64,000 nt of DNA from an uncultured Ruminiclostridium sp. (GCA_947623915.1 CANQIB010000004.1:1-64000), one strand, 5' to 3'; shown: positions 1-8,033, counted from the stretch's first letter. A program made the numbers and translations. The notes: generated by a model not told the origin, from the sequence alone.

Positions 1-302
1 CCCGACAAGCTGAAAAAATCGGCAATACCGCATAAGCGGTATTGCTCGATTTTTGCCGCGCTTTGCGCGGCTCTTATCAAACTTGAGGGTGAAAACCCTG
101 ATGGTTTTCCCCTCAAACTCCTCTTTCCTTCCGCTTTCAATAAGGGGCTTGCCCCGTCATTCAACGTGGCAAGGTGCGGCAGCCGCCGCACCTTGGTAAT
201 CAGCAGGAGGATTATGTCCACCTGCTGATTACGAAATTTTCACCGCCGCTATACGCGGCGGGGAAAATCTTGCCTAAGTTATATTGACCTTTTTCTACAG
301 AC
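1..302. repeat. Intergenic hairpin array, copy A
   Basis: No gene is visible in the first 348 bases. The stretch is almost entirely back-to-back inverted repeats. Arms include GCAATACCGC/GCGGTATTGC near 23-42, GCCGCGC/GCGCGGC near 55-71, GGGGC/GCCCC at 144-155, AAGGTGCGGC/GCCGCACCTT at 171-194, GTAATCAGCAGG/CCTGCTGATTAC at 196-232, and a CCGCCGC/GCGGCGG hairpin near 234-269. Bases about 10-137 and 280-302 recur almost unchanged at about 24600-24731 and 24731-24753. Copy A differs by carrying 142 extra bases (138-279) made of further hairpins. It lies downstream of the leftward lipoprotein gene and ends at its terminator-like hairpin. The function is unknown; a family of modular intergenic repeats is my inference. 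Confidence 0.75.
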
Positions 303-340
303 AAGCACCGCCTCCCCCGATAACGGGGGAGGCGGTGCTT
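303..340 (-). terminator. Terminator-like hairpin after the lipoprotein gene
   Basis: A perfect 16-bp stem (303-318 with 325-340, core CACCGCCTCCCCC) closes a 6-base loop. It lies 9 bases beyond the stop of the leftward lipoprotein gene. The run of U after the stem is weak, so it may also be the last unit of the neighbouring hairpin array. Confidence 0.55.
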
Positions 341-348
341 TATAGGCT

Positions 349-1269
349 TTAGTCGCTTTCGTTATAGTTGTATATCATTTTATCCAGCTTCCATTTTCCG
401 TCGATGTACTCTGCGGTGTAGGTCTTGTTATAATAAAAGAATTCAAATCCGCTTTCGGGTGGATTTAATTTTTCATAATCGGCGTAATGCCAGATAAGCG
501 TACATTTGCTGTCTGTTTTTTCGGTGATCTCTATATAACTTCTGCAAATGAACGGATCAAATCCCCAGATCGGCAAAGTCATCAAATTTACATACATCTG
601 TCCGTCCATTTCAACAAAAAGCGGCTCGCCCCCGTTTTCTTCAATTTCTAACGGACGGTGCAAGATATTAAAGGCAGCGGATTCTACAAATGTATCATTA
701 ACCAATTCATTTAAACTTTGCGTGTCAAAAGAGTATTCGGTAAAGCTGATAGGATATAACGGACCGAAAAATTCGGGTGATTCGTAGGGAGAATCCCAGT
801 CTATCGTATAAAAATCGGAGCCGCTGGCCCAAATCATTTCAAATATCAAACGGTTCTTTTCCACCAAAGCCGGAATAGCCTTTTCGGGGTCGGCGGATGA
901 CGTATCGGCTTGGACAGTTTCTTTTATTTTGGTCAAGCCGTCCTTCCTTGCGTCGATCTTTATCCAACTGTCGGGGACAAGCTCATCGTCGGGATATTCT
1001 CTTCCCGCGTAAAATATTATGTCTTCTTTCGAGGTATCGTCGCTTATGTCAGACTCGGTATCTTCTGAGGAAAAGTCGCTGTTTTCAAATGATATTGAAG
1101 AAGATTCGTCGGATGTTTCATTTTCATGTATTTTACTGTTTTCGGAGGAAATTTCGTTGCTTTCAAAGTACGAAGACGCGTCGTGTGTTTCGCTTTGACA
1201 GCCGCTCAGCAGTACGGCGCTCAATGCGAGAAATGCTATAATGCTCTTTTTAAAATTCACCATATACAT
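349..1269 (-). CDS. Secreted lipoprotein of unknown function
   Basis: The 306-residue product begins with a short basic stretch, a hydrophobic segment and the lipobox LLSGC, so it should be exported and lipid-anchored outside the membrane. The start at 1269 is chosen because GGAGGT lies 8 bases upstream; an ATG 66 bases earlier has no such site. After the lipidated cysteine there is a low-complexity Ser/Glu/Asp-rich linker of about 55 residues. A compact domain rich in Trp, Tyr and Phe follows and ends with an EYIDGKWKLDKM-type strand, reminiscent of small NTF2-like domains. I do not recognise the family. The gene stands alone between its own consensus promoter and a hairpin. The lipoprotein call is firm; the domain comparison is a weak impression. 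Confidence 0.8.
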   Translation of the reverse strand: MYMVNFKKSIIAFLALSAVLLSGCQSETHDASSYFESNEISSENSKIHENETSDESSSISFENSDFSSEDTESDISDDTSKEDIIFYAGREYPDDELVPDSWIKIDARKDGLTKIKETVQADTSSADPEKAIPALVEKNRLIFEMIWASGSDFYTIDWDSPYESPEFFGPLYPISFTEYSFDTQSLNELVNDTFVESAAFNILHRPLEIEENGGEPLFVEMDGQMYVNLMTLPIWGFDPFICRSYIEITEKTDSKCTLIWHYADYEKLNPPESGFEFFYYNKTYTAEYIDGKWKLDKMIYNYNESD

Positions 1270-1393
1270 AATAAATACCTCCAGTGTTTTGTAATATAAT
1301 TTTGTCTGCCGTTTAAACAAGGCGAGCTGCGGCAAAAGCCGATTTTCTATCCCTCCTTATAAAATTATTTTACGACTCTATCAAGTCAATATA

Positions 1394-1422
1394 ATTATAC
1401 TACATCATATGTTAAATGTCAA
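1394..1422 (-). promoter_or_regulatory. SigmaA promoter for the lipoprotein gene
   Basis: On the minus strand TTGACA (1417-1422) and TATAAT (1394-1399) are separated by exactly 17 bases, a perfect consensus. It lies about 125 bases upstream of the lipoprotein start. The 425-base gap 1270-1694 holds only this promoter and the divergent one at 1608-1636 in otherwise A+T-rich DNA. Confidence 0.85.
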
Positions 1423-1607
1423 TACGGCTTTAAATATTTTTTTGAATATTTTTATCTCTCTTTTTAAATTTTTACCTATTACAAATTCAAAATAAAAAAT
1501 TGAATATTTTTCACTTTCAGAAAAACAAAAGCTGTCGTAAAAATGCGCGTGGTACGCGAAATTCTACAAAACATACAGCGGGCGGTTTGAAAATTTTGTG
1601 AAAAGCG

Positions 1608-1636
1608 TTGCATTTTTTCTCCAAAGGTGGTACAAT
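1608..1636 (+). promoter_or_regulatory. SigmaA promoter for the alcohol dehydrogenase gene
   Basis: TTGCAT at 1608-1613 and TACAAT at 1631-1636 have a 17-base spacer. The predicted start of transcription is about 50 bases before the ATG at 1695. No obvious operator was recognised. Confidence 0.75.
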
Positions 1637-1694
1637 ATAGACATCACACAGCCGTATATATCGGCTGAAATAACGACCGAAAGGAAATAAACAA

Positions 1695-2849
1695 ATGGTA
1701 AACCGTTTTATTTTGAATGAAACATCATATTTCGGCGCGGGCGCAAGAGAAAACCTCGTGCCGGAGCTTAATGGCAGAGGGCTCAAAAAGGTGTTGTTCG
1801 TCACCGACAAGACTCTTATCGACTGCGGCGTAGCGGGAAAGGTCAGCGCGGAGCTGGACAAGGCGGGGATAGCTTACGATACCTATTGCGACATCAAGGC
1901 AAATCCCACCGTAGCTAACGTTCAGGCGGGCGTGGCAAAATTCAAGGAGAGCGGCGCGGATTCTCTGGTAGCGGTAGGCGGCGGCTCGGTAATGGATACC
2001 GCTAAGGCGATAGGAATAATCATTGAAAATCCCGAATTTGCCGACGTGGTATCGTTGGAGGGAGTTGCCGACACCAAAAACAAGAGCGTTCCGCTCATAG
2101 CATTGCCCACCACCTCCGGCACGGCTGCCGAGGTCACTATAAATTACGTCATCACCGACGAGAAAAACACCAAGAAAATGGTATGCGTAGACCCGCATGA
2201 TATTCCCGTTGTCGCTATCGTGGACAGCGACCTTATGATGGGAATGCCGAAAGGTCTGTGCGCGTCGACCGGCATGGACGCATTGACTCACGCTATCGAG
2301 GGATATATCACCAAGAGCGCATGGGAGCTTTCCGACATGGTGGAGCTGCGCGCGATAGAGCTTATCCATGCGTCGCTTTATGACAGCGTGCAGGGCGACC
2401 CCAAGGCAAGGGAAACAATGGCGCTGGCTCAGTATATCGCAGGTATGGGCTTTTCCAACGTCGGACTGGGAATCGTCCATTCTATGGCGCACCCGCTCGG
2501 AGCGTTCTATGACACCCCGCACGGTGTTGCAAACGCATTGCTGCTCCCGTTTGTAATGGAGTATAACGCCGAAAGCCCCGCAAAGCCCAAGTACAAGGCT
2601 ATCGCAAAAGCCATGGGAGTCGAGGGAACGGAGAGCATGACCGACGACGAGGGCGTAAAGGCGGCTATCGACGCGGTACGCAAGCTGTCGGTATCTATAG
2701 ACATTCCGCAAAAGCTCGCCGATATAGGCGTAAAGCAGGAAGATCTGGAAGCGCTCTCGGTAGCGGCGTACAACGACGTTTGCACCGGCGGCAACCCCAG
2801 AGAAACAAACCCCGCCGAGATCTTGGAGATCTACAAGAAAGCGTATTGA
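1695..2849 (+). CDS. fucO: Iron-dependent alcohol dehydrogenase, FucO-like lactaldehyde reductase
   Basis: The 384-residue protein matches group III iron-containing alcohol dehydrogenases over its whole length and reads very much like E. coli FucO. Shared stretches include VGGGSVMDTAKAIG (NAD-binding), LPTTSGTAAEVTINYVITDE, CVDPHDIP, MDALTHAIEGYIT and GIVHSMAHPLGAFYDTPHG. The last two hold the aspartate and histidines that bind iron. FucO reduces L-lactaldehyde to 1,2-propanediol with NADH in the cytoplasm. AAAGGA lies upstream of the ATG. The gene has its own promoter and is followed by hairpins before the convergent cysS. No fucose or rhamnose pathway gene is adjacent, so the true substrate could be another short aldehyde or diol. 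Confidence 0.88.
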   Translation: MVNRFILNETSYFGAGARENLVPELNGRGLKKVLFVTDKTLIDCGVAGKVSAELDKAGIAYDTYCDIKANPTVANVQAGVAKFKESGADSLVAVGGGSVMDTAKAIGIIIENPEFADVVSLEGVADTKNKSVPLIALPTTSGTAAEVTINYVITDEKNTKKMVCVDPHDIPVVAIVDSDLMMGMPKGLCASTGMDALTHAIEGYITKSAWELSDMVELRAIELIHASLYDSVQGDPKARETMALAQYIAGMGFSNVGLGIVHSMAHPLGAFYDTPHGVANALLLPFVMEYNAESPAKPKYKAIAKAMGVEGTESMTDDEGVKAAIDAVRKLSVSIDIPQKLADIGVKQEDLEALSVAAYNDVCTGGNPRETNPAEILEIYKKAY

Positions 2850-2880
2850 TAACAGCGGGAAAACCCCTTAATAACAACAC

Positions 2881-3180
2881 AAGCGTGCGCTTTTGCGCAC
2901 GCTTCAGCTTGTCGAAAAAGTTATTTTTCGACAAGCTGGCAGACTTCGAGAAACACGCGCAGACAAGGAAAGAGCCGCGATAGGCGTACAAGGGTACGTC
3001 GAGCGGCTCTTGACGCAGGAAGAAAAATGCGTTCTCCGCGCGATTTTCAATCGTGCGGAGAAAATTAAAACAAAGAAACAATACTTCTAAATTTCAATTC
3101 ATAATTCAAATTAAAATTTTTTGCATTTTTCGGTGCGTGGGTTTATCGACAGTCTGAAGCGTGCGCTTTTGCGCACGCTT
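2881..3180. repeat. Hairpin cluster between convergent genes
   Basis: This 343-base gap between convergent genes (2850-3193) holds several inverted repeats and no gene. An AAGCGTGCGC/GCGCACGCTT hairpin occurs twice, at 2881-2904 and 3157-3180, as identical 24-base copies. At 2905-2938 a CAGCTTGTCGAAAAA stem meets its complement; the same CAGCTTGTCG/CGACAAGCTG arms frame the array near 24562-24604, and half of them appear at the window start. Another stem, TTCTCCGCGCGATT with AATCGTGCGGAGAA, lies at about 3031-3062. The outer identical hairpins probably terminate fucO and cysS transcripts. Confidence 0.7.
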
Positions 3181-3193
3181 GTTGATTTTACTT

Positions 3194-4597
3194 TTACTTT
3201 TTCTTTATTACCGTACCTTGGCGCGTTTCCTCGACGGTGTAACCCAGAGCGGTTATCTTATCTCGCAGCTCGTCGGCAAGCGCGAAATTCTTTTCCTTTC
3301 TCGCTTGCTGCCTTTGCTCCGCAAGCTCCTGCACCTCGGCGGGGAGCTGCTGTTCGCTTTCATTGCCGAATTTTTCGGCATGACCGATAAGGTCGAGCGA
3401 AAGCACGCGGTCAACGTCGGCTATCGCCGCCAGCTTATCGGAGGCGGAAGCGTCCGCTTTGAGAATATCGTACACCGCCGTTATCGCCTGAGCGGTGTTA
3501 AGGTCGGCGTCCATCGCTTTTATAAAGCTCTCGGTAAGCTCCGGCTTTACCGCTGCCGCGGGGGATGCCTGCTTTAAAAGCGTCGCTGTCCGCGAGATGA
3601 GCTTTTCGTATGCCGCCGCCGCGTTGTCGAGGTTCTCATAGCTGAACACCAGAGATTTTCTGTAATGGGATTGCAGGCAGAAGAAACGGTACACCAGCGG
3701 GTCGTAGCCCTTTTCTTCAAGCAGCGACACGGTAAGGAACTCGCCCTTTGATTTGCTCATCTTGCCGTCGTTTGTGTTCAGATGGTGAACGTGGAACCAG
3801 TAATTGCACCACTTGTGGCCGAGATACGCCTCGCTTTGCGCTATTTCGTTGGTGTGGTGGGGGAAAGCGTTGTCTATGCCGCCGCAATGTATATCCAGGT
3901 ATTCGCCGTTATGTTTCATGCTTATGCAGGAACATTCGATATGCCAGCCGGGGTAGCCCACTCCCCACGGACTGTCCCATTTAAGCTCCTGATCCTCAAA
4001 TTTCGACTTGGTGAACCACAGCGCAAAATCCGCGCTGTTTCTTTTGTTGCTGTCGGAGTCGACGCCCTCTCTCACGCCGACCTCCAGATCCTCCGCGCGG
4101 AAATCGTTGAATACATAGTATTTTTCCGGCTTGGAGGTATCAAAGTAGACGTTTCCGCCGGAAATATAGGCGTAGCCCTTATCCAGCAGGACCTGTATCA
4201 CACGGATAAATTCGTCGATAAGCGATGTGGCGGGAATTACCGTTTCCGGCTTTTTTATGTTCAGCTTTGCGCAGTCCGCAAAAAAAGCGTCGGTGTAAAA
4301 TTCCGCTATCTGCTTTACGGTTTTGTGTTCGCGCTTTGCTCCCGTCAGCATTTTGTCGTCGCCGTCGTCGCTGTCGCCGGTAAGATGTCCCACGTCGGTG
4401 ATGTTCATGACGCGATCCACGTCGTTGCCGAGATAGGACAGATATTTTTCCAGCACGTCCTCCATGATGTAGCTGCGCAGATTTCCGATATGCGCGTAAT
4501 GGTATACGGTAGGACCGCAGGTGTACATTTCCACCTTGCCCTCGGTGTTCGGAACGAACAGCTCCTTTTTCCTCGTAAGAGTGTTATAGATATACAT
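3194..4597 (-). CDS. cysS: Cysteinyl-tRNA synthetase
   Basis: The 467-residue class I synthetase charges tRNA-Cys with cysteine in the cytoplasm. The N-terminal catalytic domain shows the HIGH-type motif HYAHIGNLRSYI and the zinc cysteine in the YTCGPTVYHYAH segment. KMSKSKGEF is the KMSKS loop, and GWHIECSCISM is the other family signature. The C-terminal third (about 370-460) is the helical tRNA-binding region, ending in RDKITALGYTVEETRQGT. It is the second gene after cysE, 23 bases downstream, and both sit behind a cysteine T-box. Its length matches the usual 460-470 residues. Confidence 0.97.
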   Translation of the reverse strand: MYIYNTLTRKKELFVPNTEGKVEMYTCGPTVYHYAHIGNLRSYIMEDVLEKYLSYLGNDVDRVMNITDVGHLTGDSDDGDDKMLTGAKREHKTVKQIAEFYTDAFFADCAKLNIKKPETVIPATSLIDEFIRVIQVLLDKGYAYISGGNVYFDTSKPEKYYVFNDFRAEDLEVGVREGVDSDSNKRNSADFALWFTKSKFEDQELKWDSPWGVGYPGWHIECSCISMKHNGEYLDIHCGGIDNAFPHHTNEIAQSEAYLGHKWCNYWFHVHHLNTNDGKMSKSKGEFLTVSLLEEKGYDPLVYRFFCLQSHYRKSLVFSYENLDNAAAAYEKLISRTATLLKQASPAAAVKPELTESFIKAMDADLNTAQAITAVYDILKADASASDKLAAIADVDRVLSLDLIGHAEKFGNESEQQLPAEVQELAEQRQQARKEKNFALADELRDKITALGYTVEETRQGTVIKKK

Positions 4598-4620
4598 TTT
4601 TTCTCCGTTTCCTTTGTGTT

Positions 4621-5271
4621 TTAATTCTTATGCTCGTATTCGTCAAGCTGCTTTTCCAGCCGATCGATATGCGCGGACATACTGCACAGCTCCTGAGATA
4701 CCGGATCGGGAAAATGTATCTGATCCAGATCGAAGCGGGGCACTCGCACACCGTTCCGCTTTACCACCCTTGCAGGTACTCCGACCGCCGTACAGTTAGG
4801 CGGCACTTCGGTAAGCACCACCGCGTTGGCGGCTATCTTGGAGTTGTCGCCTATTTTTATGGGACCCAGCACCCGCGCGCCCGCGCCTACCATGACGTTG
4901 TTCCCCAAAGTGGGGTGGCGCTTTCCCGTGTCCTTGCCGGTGCCTCCCAGCGTGACTCCCTGATAGATAGTACAGTTATCGCCTATCTCGGTTGTCTCTC
5001 CTATAACCACGCCGCTGCCGTGGTCGATAAACAGTCCTTTGCCTATCACCGCGCCGGGGTGTATCTCTATGCCGGTCTTGCGCAGCGAACGCTGCGAGAT
5101 CCATCTGGCTATGAAATAATGCTTTTTCATATACCACTTATGGGCGCGGCGGTACGCTCTTACCGCCTTAAAGCTGGGATAGAGGAAAAACACCTCCATG
5201 CTGCTTTTTACGGCGGGATCGCGCTCCTTGACCGACTTTATGTCGGCTTTTATTTTGTCAAACATACGCAC
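4621..5271 (-). CDS. cysE: Serine O-acetyltransferase
   Basis: The 216-residue enzyme makes O-acetylserine from serine and acetyl-CoA, the first step of cysteine synthesis. An N-terminal helical part (about 1-60) precedes a left-handed beta-helix with the signature stretches GAVIGKGLFIDHGSGVVIGE and GDNCTIYQGVTLGGTGKD. The two histidines of the family active site, in FIDHG and KRHPTLG, are present. It is the shorter Gram-positive (EpsC-like) form. The ATG at 5271 follows AAGGAG. It is the first gene of a cysE-cysS operon read from a T-box leader, so uncharged tRNA-Cys should raise its expression. Confidence 0.95.
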   Translation of the reverse strand: MRMFDKIKADIKSVKERDPAVKSSMEVFFLYPSFKAVRAYRRAHKWYMKKHYFIARWISQRSLRKTGIEIHPGAVIGKGLFIDHGSGVVIGETTEIGDNCTIYQGVTLGGTGKDTGKRHPTLGNNVMVGAGARVLGPIKIGDNSKIAANAVVLTEVPPNCTAVGVPARVVKRNGVRVPRFDLDQIHFPDPVSQELCSMSAHIDRLEKQLDEYEHKN

Positions 5272-5284
5272 TCCTTATCAAAGA

Positions 5285-5550
5285 TGAAAAACGCCTTCGC
5301 CCGTTCGGGCGAAGGCGAATATATCGCGGTTCCACTTCGTTTTCCGACAGAATGTCGGCTCATGGCAGCGTCTGCCGTGTCCTTAACGCGGACAAACGCG
5401 CGGCCATTTCCTGCCGCGGGCATCGACTTAAAGTCGGCACAGCCGCACTTCTCCGAGATATCGCCTGCCGCTTTCCACCATTTGCGGCTCTCTGTAAGGT
5501 CATTTCTCGGTTACTCTTGCCGTGCATTGCCTTAAACTATCAACTATCAT
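5285..5550 (-). promoter_or_regulatory. Cysteine T-box leader of cysE-cysS
   Basis: Read on the minus strand, the leader has a long Stem I region with GAGAGCC and GGTGGAAAGCGGCA elements. A GAAGTGC segment carries the specifier triplet TGC (Cys) at 5445-5447. The T-box antiterminator sequence GTGGAACCGCG spans about 5324-5335. The TGGA in it would pair with a UCCA acceptor end, matching the U discriminator of tRNA-Cys. A 12-bp terminator stem (CGCCTTCGCCCG and its complement, 5292-5317) followed by T's lies just before cysE. Transcription should read through when tRNA-Cys is uncharged. This explains the gene-free stretch 5272-5638. Confidence 0.93.
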
Positions 5551-5556
5551 AATTAC

Positions 5557-5585
5557 AGTTTAACACAGACTTTCCGATATGTCAA
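5557..5585 (-). promoter_or_regulatory. SigmaA promoter for the cysE-cysS operon
   Basis: On the minus strand TTGACA (5580-5585) and TAAACT (5557-5562) are 17 bases apart. Transcription from here would begin at the 5' edge of the T-box leader. Confidence 0.82.
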
Positions 5586-5638
5586 GCGAAAAACCGATTT
5601 TTTTATTTTATGCCGCGTATGCCTTGACTGTGAACGGC

Positions 5639-6079
5639 TCATTTTCTGCAAAGCTCGTCGCCGGTTATCATTTTAACGCCGTTTTCGGTAAGTACCTTTA
5701 CCGCCTCGTCGGTATCCTCGACGCGTATGACTATATCCGCTCTGCCGGCGGTCTTGCCCATTACCGAATAGAGATAATCTATATTTATCCCGTTGTCGTT
5801 TATTATATTCATTACCTCATACAATGAGCCGGAAACGTCGGGTATGGTAAACGCTATGACCTTCGTGACCGCCGCCGTAAAGCCGTCCTTTTTAAGCTGC
5901 GAGATAGCCTTTTCGGTATCGTCGACGATTATCCTCATTATGCCGAAATCGGCGGTATCGGCGATGGTCATTGCGCGAATGTCCACGTTCGCGCCGTTGA
6001 GCACCTGCATGACCTCCGCAAGTCTGCCCTGCTTGTTTTCTATAAATACCGAGATCTGGTCTATAAGCATACTGTTCAC
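5639..6079 (-). CDS. Tandem ACT-domain protein
   Basis: The 146-residue protein is two consecutive ACT domains: residues about 5-65 (QISVFIENKQGRLAEVMQVL) and about 70-140 (TIPDVSGSLYEVMNIINDNG). ACT domains bind amino acids or similar small ligands and usually regulate enzymes. It starts 13 bases after the phenylacetate-CoA ligase gene, on the same strand. This pairing is common in anaerobic Clostridia and suggests ligand sensing tied to aromatic acid or aromatic amino acid metabolism. There is no catalytic domain. The exact ligand cannot be read from the sequence. Confidence 0.85.
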   Translation of the reverse strand: MNSMLIDQISVFIENKQGRLAEVMQVLNGANVDIRAMTIADTADFGIMRIIVDDTEKAISQLKKDGFTAAVTKVIAFTIPDVSGSLYEVMNIINDNGINIDYLYSVMGKTAGRADIVIRVEDTDEAVKVLTENGVKMITGDELCRK

Positions 6080-6092
6080 CTTTTCCTTTCAG

Positions 6093-7415
6093 TTACTTCT
6101 TTTCAAACTTATTCTTTATCTCGCGGTTGTCCTTTACTCTGACCGCTTTTCCCATCGAACGCGCCAATGTTTTCGGCTCCAGCAGCTTTATGCTGACTCC
6201 CACGCCGATGGCGGAATCTATCGCCGCTTTCACCTTTTTCTTGTAGTTTTCCAAGGTCTTTACGTCGTCGCCGAACATATCGGGTCTTGTTTCAAGCTGC
6301 ACCTCCAGCGTGTCGAGATTGTTCACCCTGTTGACCTCCAGCATATAGTTGGTAGCCTTTTCGTCCACCGAGAGCAGCGCGGATTCTATTTGCGACGGGA
6401 ACACGTTTACTCCGCGTATGATGAGCATATCGTCGGTGCGTCCCTGCGGCTTTAGCATTCTCACAAGCGTTCTCCCGCATTCGCACTTATCATATACCAA
6501 AGTGGCTATATCCCTTGTGCGGTAGCGTATCAGCGGCATAGCCTCCTTGGTTATGCAGGTGAATACCAGCTCGCCCTGCTGTCCCGCGGGAAGTACCTCC
6601 AACGTGTCGGGGTCGATTATTTCGGGTATGAAGTGATCCTCGCAGATGTGCATTCCCGCCTGCGCCACACATTCGGCGGAAACCGACGGACCCATTATCT
6701 CGGAAAGTCCGTACAGGTCGTAAGCCTTCAGTCCGAGCCCTTCCTCTATCTGCCTGCGCATCTCCTCCGTCCACGGCTCCGCGCCAAACAACCCCGCTTT
6801 CAGCCGAAAATCGGATTTTTTAAAGCCCTTTTCCGCCATCAGCTCTATAAGGCTTATGGCATAGGAGGGGGTCATGCAGATTATGCTTGAGCCGAAATCG
6901 CGGAACATCTCAAGCTGTCTTACGCTGTTGCCCGCGGACGCGGGTATGGCGGTAGCGCCCAGCTTTTCCGCGCCGTAGTGCATGCCCAGTCCGCCGGTAA
7001 ACAGCCCGTAGCCGTATGAAACGTGTACATAGTCGTCCTTTGTGCCTCCGACGTTTACCAACGCGCGCGCGGCACATTCCGCCCAGATGTCTATGTCCTT
7101 TGCGCTGTAGCCTACTACCGTCTGCTTTCCCGTCGTGCCGGAGGAAGCGTGTATCCTGACCACCTCTGTGCTTGGCACGGCAAACATTCCGTAGGGATAG
7201 TTGTCGCGCAGATCTTGCTTTACCGTAAACGGCAGCTTGGGAAGATCGGCGACTGATCTGATGTCTTCGGGTCTTACTCCCGCGGCGTCCATTTTCGCGC
7301 GGTAGGGAGCGACGTTCTCGTACACCCTGCGCACGGTATTTGCCAGTCGGTAGGACTGCAAAGCCTCCAGCTCGCTGCGCGGCGCACATTCGACGTCCTT
7401 GTTCCAGTAATTCAT
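6093..7415 (-). CDS. paaK: Phenylacetate-CoA ligase family protein
   Basis: The 440-residue AMP-forming acyl-CoA ligase would activate phenylacetate, or a related aryl acid, with ATP and CoA. The ATP-binding motif HASSGTTGKQTVVGYS, the ESGQ-like region LYGLSEIMGPSVSAEC, the EIIDPDT and GELVFTCITKEAMPLIRYRT segments and the hinge GRTDDMLIIRGVNVFP are all in place. The start at 7415 is chosen for the strong AAGGAGG site 7 bases before it. The reading frame stays open further upstream but has no ribosome site and crosses the promoter. In fermentative anaerobes such enzymes often work with indolepyruvate ferredoxin oxidoreductase; that partner is not in this window. Confidence 0.9.
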   Translation of the reverse strand: MNYWNKDVECAPRSELEALQSYRLANTVRRVYENVAPYRAKMDAAGVRPEDIRSVADLPKLPFTVKQDLRDNYPYGMFAVPSTEVVRIHASSGTTGKQTVVGYSAKDIDIWAECAARALVNVGGTKDDYVHVSYGYGLFTGGLGMHYGAEKLGATAIPASAGNSVRQLEMFRDFGSSIICMTPSYAISLIELMAEKGFKKSDFRLKAGLFGAEPWTEEMRRQIEEGLGLKAYDLYGLSEIMGPSVSAECVAQAGMHICEDHFIPEIIDPDTLEVLPAGQQGELVFTCITKEAMPLIRYRTRDIATLVYDKCECGRTLVRMLKPQGRTDDMLIIRGVNVFPSQIESALLSVDEKATNYMLEVNRVNNLDTLEVQLETRPDMFGDDVKTLENYKKKVKAAIDSAIGVGVSIKLLEPKTLARSMGKAVRVKDNREIKNKFEKK

Positions 7416-7640
7416 GGGTTCTTCCTCCTTAACTTTTACGTCGGAGCAAAGCCCGAACAGCCACGCAGCGCCTAAGACTGCGGCGCGAGCGGTCGCTCCG
7501 CGGATATTTCCGCCGTTAATATCGGCGCTGACCGACAGGGGACGCCCCCTGCCGGACGCTCCCGCCGTCGGGAGCAAAAGGGTATTCGCGAAACAAATGT
7601 GACTTTTTTCCAGTTTATCATATTTTTTGTAAAAAGTCAA
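7416..7640 (-). promoter_or_regulatory. Promoter and structured leader of paaK
   Basis: On the minus strand TTGACT (7635-7640) and TAAACT (7612-7617) are 17 bases apart. This gives a 5' leader of roughly 190 bases. The leader contains GCTCCCG/CGGGAGC (7558-7575) and a CAGGGG/CCCCTG hairpin near 7536-7551. I could not match it to a known riboswitch class. A leader this long with strong stems suggests post-initiation control, but that is inference. Confidence 0.55.
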
Positions 7641-7759
7641 CAGCGAAACGGCTTTAAATACGAAAATGCAGACCGCCCGACTAAAATTTAAGTATGCGAG
7701 AGCCTGACCCAAGCCGCCCTGCGGTGAGTTTTGTCATCAAACGTTGGCTATATAACCAC

Positions 7760-7788
7760 TTGACAGAAATAATAATCCGTGATATAAT
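7760..7788 (+). promoter_or_regulatory. Consensus sigmaA promoter of the pyr operon
   Basis: TTGACA at 7760-7765 and TATAAT at 7783-7788 with a 17-base spacer form a perfect match to the vegetative consensus. Nothing else in the 340 bases before pyrC looks like a start site. It should drive all seven genes pyrC to pyrD. Confidence 0.9.
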
Positions 7789-7794
7789 AAAATG

Positions 7795-8033
7795 ACTACG
7801 GAAATATGCCGATACCGCTCGGAGGGTCACATATTACTCTGAACGCGCTTTGTTCCGCCTTTCGACCCTTTTTACAATATCCGACGCGCCATGATTTTTT
7901 CCTTGTCACCGAAAAAATTGTGGCTTTTTTTGCGAAATATTCACGGCGGTATCGCAAAAAATTTTTAAATGCAAATGTCTAAAAATGTGTAAGTAATTTC
8001 CCTGCCGAGCAGAGGAACGAAGAGGAAAGACGA
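7795..8033 (+). promoter_or_regulatory. Untranslated leader of the pyr operon, possible attenuator
   Basis: The transcript leader is about 240 bases. GGGTC at 7824-7828 pairs with GACCC at 7864-7868, directly followed by TTTTT, with an inner GAAC/GTTC pair: an intrinsic-terminator shape. A second long-range pairing is possible between CGATACCGC (7810-7818) and GCGGTATCG (7946-7954). Pyrimidine operons of Gram-positive bacteria are often attenuated by PyrR, but I could not identify a clear PyrR-binding loop. I call it only a candidate attenuator. Confidence 0.45.

Noticed and set aside
6093-7712. A longer paaK start at 7712
   Set aside because: The extension has no ribosome site, crosses the promoter at 7612-7640 and adds residues unlike the family; AAGGAGG precedes the ATG at 7415.
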